Origin: Campylobacterales bacterium
GTDB taxonomy: Bacteria; Campylobacterota; Campylobacteria; Campylobacterales; Arcobacteraceae
NCBI GenBank assembly: GCA_027064245.1
Contig: JAMOPZ010000065.1
Coordinates: 1 to 18,591, forward strand
Length of the DNA stretch: 18,591 nucleotides
Direction: 5' to 3'
Below, in pieces: positions 14,706 through 18,591 of the stretch. Position 1 is the first letter of the stretch, and the number at the start of each line of letters is the position of its first letter. The notes under the pieces were generated by a model. That model was not told the origin of the DNA and made no database searches. It saw nothing but the letters and a program-made list of their open reading frames with translations. The position numbers and the translations under genes were made by a program.

Positions 14706-15810
14706 TATGTACTTCCCTAGTCTTAAAAATATCATCATAACATATCTTTTCAATAATATTCAATTTTGTTTCTTTTGAAGCATTAAAAATTTTTATATTT
14801 TTCTTCTTACAAAAAGAATTTAGTTTTTGAAAAACTTTCTTTTGTAGCTCAATATTTGGAGCATTCCATTTTTCTCCTATTTTTCTGTACTCTTGATGAA
14901 AATGATTTACTTCACCTTCACTTATTAAATCTTTTCGATTAGCACTGTTGATAGAAAAGTTTTTTGGTATATCAAAACTAAAATCAATACCAATTAAATA
15001 AATTTCTTTTATCCCCATATAAATTGCCATCTGAATCATACTATATATAACTGTTGAACCCCAGTAAAAGCCAGAAAATGGATTAGTGCTTATTTGAGGA
15101 AAATCTTTAGCATATGGTTTAAAGTTTAGTCTATAGTAAATAGCATTACTAATTGGTTTGTGGTACTTATTTAAAAAGGTAGGAAAGAATTTTACTGTAT
15201 CCTTTATATTTTTTATAATTTCATAGTTTTGTTTGAAAACTAAATCATCTTCAACAAAGTAATAGCTTGGTCTCCATGAAGTTTCATTAAACATGAGATA
15301 TATCTTATTCGCTCCAAATGTGATCTCATTTTTTAGTTTTTCTACATCCTCTACACACAAGCTAGGACCATTTCCAATTATGAAAGCTCTTTTTCCATTA
15401 TGAATATTTTTATATATTAAAAGTTCTTTTCTATTTTTTCCAAAATAAAGTTCAAAATCTATAAGTTTATTATCAATAATAGGTCTTTTTGTAAATCTAT
15501 ATATAGCAATATAGTATAGAAAAATATTGTTAATAATACTATTTGTTTTTTGACAGTAAAAATAAATTTTATCTTTTGGTATCCCAAGTGAAATGTATTC
15601 ATTATAAATTTGTTTAAAGTAACCACTTGAAGAAATAACTATTTTATCAAATTGTTTGTTTAGTAGTAAAGATGGTGAAATGATATCTTTGCCAATTTTT
15701 TCTTTATCTATAAAACCTAAAAAATTAAAAGTTTCTTGTTGTTCTAATTTTTCTTTATTGATTAAAGATATATCATTAAACGGTGCGAAATATATATTTT
15801 GTAAATCCAT
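14695..15810 (-). CDS. Maf-like (DUF115/MptE-like) putative glycosyltransferase, copy 1
   Basis: The protein has 371 residues. It is a tandem paralogue of the following gene, with the same order of parts: the module at about 4-86 (QNIYFAPFND, FLGFID), RAFIIGNGPSL at about 141-151, FGANKIYLMF at about 165-174, WRPSYYFVEDD at about 179-189, GSTVIYSMIQMAIYMGIKEI at about 251-270, a LIGIDFSFD strand, and NHFHQEYRKIGEKW at about 302-315. By eye the DUF115 cores are more than half identical, while the linkers between module and core differ strongly. The gene starts one base after the stop of the HAD gene, so they are probably coupled. A glycosyltransferase role on a cell-surface or flagellar protein is inferred from the family. 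Annotation as a pterin pyrophosphokinase (MptE) would be misleading here. Confidence 0.85.
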   Translation of the reverse strand: MDLQNIYFAPFNDISLINKEKLEQQETFNFLGFIDKEKIGKDIISPSLLLNKQFDKIVISSSGYFKQIYNEYISLGIPKDKIYFYCQKTNSIINNIFLYYIAIYRFTKRPIIDNKLIDFELYFGKNRKELLIYKNIHNGKRAFIIGNGPSLCVEDVEKLKNEITFGANKIYLMFNETSWRPSYYFVEDDLVFKQNYEIIKNIKDTVKFFPTFLNKYHKPISNAIYYRLNFKPYAKDFPQISTNPFSGFYWGSTVIYSMIQMAIYMGIKEIYLIGIDFSFDIPKNFSINSANRKDLISEGEVNHFHQEYRKIGEKWNAPNIELQKKVFQKLNSFCKKKNIKIFNASKETKLNIIEKICYDDIFKTREVHNEF

Positions 15811-15811
15811 A

Positions 15812-18124
15812 TTAGTTTATCTCAAAAATATCATTATAAAAATTAATTATTTTTAATTTTTTATTTTTAGAACTCTGTATAATAGTTTTAGTGATTTCAA
15901 CAGCAAAAACAGCACTTGCTACAACTATACAATCTCCATCAGTCAATTTTACATCAGCGATATCGTAAACCTTAAAGCCATTAAAACTAAAAGTAGATAC
16001 TTTTGCTCTTGAATCAAGTAAGGATTTAATATTTATCTCTCTTTGCTGTAAATGAGGTAGCAATTCTTTAAAAAGTTCTCCAGCTCCATAAACGTATATT
16101 TCTTTAATTGTTTTATCTTGCTCTAGTAACTCTAGAATTTTACTTATTGAATCACTATTAACACCCTTTGTAGCTAAAGATTTAATATTTTGGAGATAAG
16201 TGTCATCTAGCTGCGTTATTACCCCTTGAACCCATGGTATGTTGTTTATTTTAAAATTTGGACTTAAACTATTCTGATAATAAGACTCTTGAACCCCGAA
16301 CTTATTAATAGATTTTAAATTTTCTTTAGATATTAGTTTAATTGGTTTAGTATTTGTATAGTTTTCGTCACGATACAAACTACCTATAGCTAAAGATTCA
16401 TCAATAGTCGGAACTTCTATTAACCTACTTATCATCAATAAAAGTTCTTCTTTTGAATACAGTTTATTCTTTAGTTTATAGTGTTTAGCAATCTTGAAAA
16501 ATGAATCAATACCTTTTTCAAAAGCAAGTAATTTTTCTCTATTTCGTTTTATACTTTTGTTATTTGAACTTGTAATAGCTTTTATAGAATTTTTACATTT
16601 TTTGTAGTGTAGAGTAGTATTGTTAAACCCATTGAAAAGTATCTCTAGGAACTCATGATTTCTTCTAATAAGCTCTATCTCTTTATTTGTTTTGTTATTT
16701 AGAGGTAAAAAAGAAATAAGTTTACTATGTTGCATTTTTTGTGAAGAGCCAGCATGTGCATAAAAAAGAACATTTAAGTGCTTCTTTTTATCAGTATGTA
16801 AAATATTTTCTATATTTTTCAAGATTGAACCAGTACCACCGAAGTCTATTGTTATAGATTTGTTTTGATAGTTTTGTTGTTTCATATATTTTTTAAAATA
16901 TTTTTTTTCATTTAAGATATTGATTTTAATCTCATCTAATCTATTTTTTATATCTTTAGAGATTATATTTAAAGTGTCTATTTGATCTTTTAGTAATGTG
17001 TGTGCAATTTCTTTAATAATTTTATTTTTGATTTTAAGTCTAAATAAATTATAAAATCCTTGAACACTTAGTTCCCTATATGTATAAAAATTAAAACTAT
17101 TATTTTGAATCTCTTCTATATTTATTGATGGTAAAAAAGTTGATTTTCTAGAAGCATATATAAGCTTTGTATCTAAGTTATTAGTAACTTTAGAAATATA
17201 TCTTTCAAAAATCTTTCCTTCTCTCATAACGCAGTTTATTTGAGAAATATTATTTTGCTTTGCAAGTGTATTAATCCAATGTGAAAATTCCCATAAAATA
17301 GGTCCAAATATTACAGCACCTAAATTAAAAAAGTCTCTTTCTTCTTTAGCTTTATATATATTTAGTAATGATGTTTGAATCCTATAGTTGTGATTTTTAT
17401 TTAAAGATTTTATATATGAACTCTCTAAATTAAAGACCTTCTTTAAATCAGTATCACAAGAATAATGAATTGTTGATATATTTTTTTGTTTAGCCATTTG
17501 TATATCAGAGTAATTATTGTCCCCTACATGTAGAAGCTCATGCGCTTTTATATTTAAATCATCTAAAACTTTAAGATATAAATTACCTGTAGCTTTTGTT
17601 AGTTGATGTATATTAGAGATATAAATATCTGAAATTAATGATTTATTTTTTAATTTTGAAAATACTAAATGCTGAAGTTCTTTAAAAGAGAAGTACGTAT
17701 CAGAAATCAATATGATTTTTTTATTATATTTATGTGCTAATTGAATCCATCTTTGAATCTGAAAATTTATATAAAGATTTTTATACTCAATTTGAAGTTC
17801 TAAGGAGATTATTTTTTTCTTTTGTTTTTTATTTAAAGGAAGTTGATTATAAATTAACTCAAGAGTTATATCTTCATTTTTTGAGTTTAACTCTCTGGCT
17901 CTTTTTTCAGCAGCGACCCTAGCAGAGACAAAGTTATGTTTTGTAAAAAAAATATTTCTAACAAAGCTTTTTTTTGCAATTTGTTTGAAAAGATCAGTAC
18001 CATATTTTACTTTTCTAAAGGCAAGTGTTTCAAATATATCAAACGATATAATTTTAATATTTTTATTTTTTAAATATGAAACAAATTCTTTTTCTAAGAT
18101 TGACTTCGCACTAATTTTCTTCAC
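15812..18124 (-). CDS. large HAD-superfamily protein (COG5610-type) with C-terminal Rossmann module
   Basis: The protein has 770 residues. The N-terminal HAD domain shows motif I SFDIFETL (about 27-34, nucleophile Asp29), motif II LISDTYF with Ser141, motif III with Lys177 in TKATGN, and motif IV HVGDNNYSD (about 199-207). The usual second Asp of motif I is Phe31, as in haloacid-dehalogenase-like members. Residues about 264-460 (GPILWEFSHWI, VMREGK, TIDFGGTGS) match the region that follows HAD domains in COG5610-type predicted hydrolases from glycan loci. Residues about 673-765 form a Rossmann-like module with YVYGAGELFKELL and a LLDSRAK strand. The function is unproven; a role in glycan assembly is inferred from context. 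It overlaps the DJ-1/PfpI gene by four bases (ATGA). Confidence 0.75.
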   Translation of the reverse strand: MKKISAKSILEKEFVSYLKNKNIKIISFDIFETLAFRKVKYGTDLFKQIAKKSFVRNIFFTKHNFVSARVAAEKRARELNSKNEDITLELIYNQLPLNKKQKKKIISLELQIEYKNLYINFQIQRWIQLAHKYNKKIILISDTYFSFKELQHLVFSKLKNKSLISDIYISNIHQLTKATGNLYLKVLDDLNIKAHELLHVGDNNYSDIQMAKQKNISTIHYSCDTDLKKVFNLESSYIKSLNKNHNYRIQTSLLNIYKAKEERDFFNLGAVIFGPILWEFSHWINTLAKQNNISQINCVMREGKIFERYISKVTNNLDTKLIYASRKSTFLPSINIEEIQNNSFNFYTYRELSVQGFYNLFRLKIKNKIIKEIAHTLLKDQIDTLNIISKDIKNRLDEIKINILNEKKYFKKYMKQQNYQNKSITIDFGGTGSILKNIENILHTDKKKHLNVLFYAHAGSSQKMQHSKLISFLPLNNKTNKEIELIRRNHEFLEILFNGFNNTTLHYKKCKNSIKAITSSNNKSIKRNREKLLAFEKGIDSFFKIAKHYKLKNKLYSKEELLLMISRLIEVPTIDESLAIGSLYRDENYTNTKPIKLISKENLKSINKFGVQESYYQNSLSPNFKINNIPWVQGVITQLDDTYLQNIKSLATKGVNSDSISKILELLEQDKTIKEIYVYGAGELFKELLPHLQQREINIKSLLDSRAKVSTFSFNGFKVYDIADVKLTDGDCIVVASAVFAVEITKTIIQSSKNKKLKIINFYNDIFEIN

Positions 18125-18591
18125 ATATATTTCTTATTATATTCATCTATTATAGCTCTTAGCCACTGATGATTATTCCTAAAATGAGGAGCCGATATAA
18201 AATGCCCATCAACAACTACATCTTCTTCCACATAATTACATCCAGAGTTTATTAAATCATCTTTCATCCCTTTATAACATGTAGCAGTTTTTCCTTTCAT
18301 AATCTTGGCAGAAATTGTTATCCAAGAACCATGACATGTAGTAGCGATTAGTTTTTTTTGTTCATCCATTTTTTTTATAAAATCTAAAACTTCTGGAACT
18401 TGTCTTACTCTATCTGGTCCCTCATGCCCACCAGGTAAAATAACCATTTCAAAATCATCTACATTAAGTTCTTTACATGTAAGAGTTGGTTCAGCAATCT
18501 GCCCTATCTTTCCTTTCACTGGTTTATCTCCAGCAATAGCAACTTCTACATGTATATCTTCTTCTTGAAGTCTATAGTACGGATATGTAAA
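18121..18591 (-). CDS. DJ-1/PfpI-family protein, 5' end cut by the window edge
   Basis: The frame is open to the right edge, so the first residues are missing; 156 residues are visible. A GTG at 18519 is unlikely to be the start, because the preceding in-frame residues (DIHVEVAIAGDKP) form the strand expected before it. The family signatures are ILPGGHEGPDRVR with the active-site-type Glu, the nucleophile elbow ATTCHGSW with the Cys-His pair, and YVEEDVVVDGHFISA near the end. DJ-1/PfpI proteins include intracellular proteases, chaperones and glyoxalase/deglycase-like enzymes; the activity cannot be told here. The ATGA overlap with the HAD gene suggests co-translation, which is unusual for a supposed stress protein in a glycan locus. 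Confidence 0.85.
   Translation of the reverse strand, partial: FTYPYYRLQEEDIHVEVAIAGDKPVKGKIGQIAEPTLTCKELNVDDFEMVILPGGHEGPDRVRQVPEVLDFIKKMDEQKKLIATTCHGSWITISAKIMKGKTATCYKGMKDDLINSGCNYVEEDVVVDGHFISAPHFRNNHQWLRAIIDEYNKKYM

Noticed and set aside
14706..14753. Longer N-terminus for the second Maf-like protein
   Set aside because: It would overlap the upstream gene by 59 bases and add residues before the module, whereas the other modules start within the first ten residues of their proteins.
15656..15856. Plus-strand open frame across the HAD/Maf gene junction
   Set aside because: It is antisense to the conserved module of the Maf-like protein and the end of the HAD gene; it has no recognisable product.
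17734..17922. Plus-strand open frame inside the HAD gene
   Set aside because: It is antisense to the HAD domain and has no independent support.

Overview
The window is very AT-rich and gene-dense. Most genes overlap their neighbours by 1 to 14 bases or sit within a few bases of them. It holds no RNA gene, CRISPR array, transposon or integrase that I can see. The content is that of a surface-glycan or protein-glycosylation locus: two tandem Maf-type (DUF115 / MptE-like) proteins, a CMP-sugar-synthetase-type cytidylyltransferase, sugar-phosphate isomerase and cyclase homologues, several small redox enzymes, a WcbI-like protein and a COG5610-type HAD protein. Low GC, Maf proteins and overlapping genes fit a Campylobacterota member (Arcobacter/Sulfurimonas/Campylobacter-like). 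This assignment is an inference; no housekeeping marker is present to fix it.

Layout. (1) Positions 1-4497, plus strand: an unrecognised protein open at the left edge, a CBS-domain/methyltransferase fusion, a second methyltransferase, a radical SAM/SPASM-like protein and a class III PLP aminotransferase, mostly translationally coupled. (2) 4492-6147, minus strand: a putative GT-B glycosyltransferase whose stop codon lies tail-to-tail with the aminotransferase's. (3) 6148-6268: a divergent promoter region with a perfect 7-1-7 inverted repeat. (4) 6269-12380, plus strand: a tight eight-gene operon of SIS isomerase (GmhA-like), Gfo/Idh/MocA dehydrogenase, SDR, dehydroquinate-synthase-like cyclase, D-2-hydroxyacid dehydrogenase, CMP-sugar-type cytidylyltransferase, second SDR and cupin. 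(5) 12396-18591, minus strand, read right to left: a DJ-1/PfpI protein cut by the window edge, a large HAD/COG5610 protein, two Maf-like proteins, then a 132-base gap with a second copy of the divergent promoter core, then a WcbI-like protein.

How the parts may work together. The eight-gene operon looks like a self-contained pathway for an unusual CMP-activated building block. A cyclase of the DHQ-synthase family beside a heptose-phosphate-type isomerase suggests a cyclitol (carbasugar) or related C7 compound, finished by redox enzymes and a cupin and then activated by the cytidylyltransferase. The methyltransferases and aminotransferase of the left operon could decorate the same or a neighbouring glycan, and the Maf, GT-B and WcbI-like proteins would be the transfer and modification side. 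The chemistry is inferred, not shown.

The most unusual sequence-level signal is a small alpha/beta module of about 80 residues (an IY-x-x-P-x-ND start followed by a FLGFID motif). It occurs at the N-terminus of three different minus-strand proteins and, in a diverged form, at the C-terminus of the putative glycosyltransferase 8 kb away. A more canonical glycine-rich relative ends the HAD protein. It looks like a Rossmann-type nucleotide/sugar-binding module that has lost its glycine loop and been reused as a shared domain, perhaps for docking, across a whole locus.
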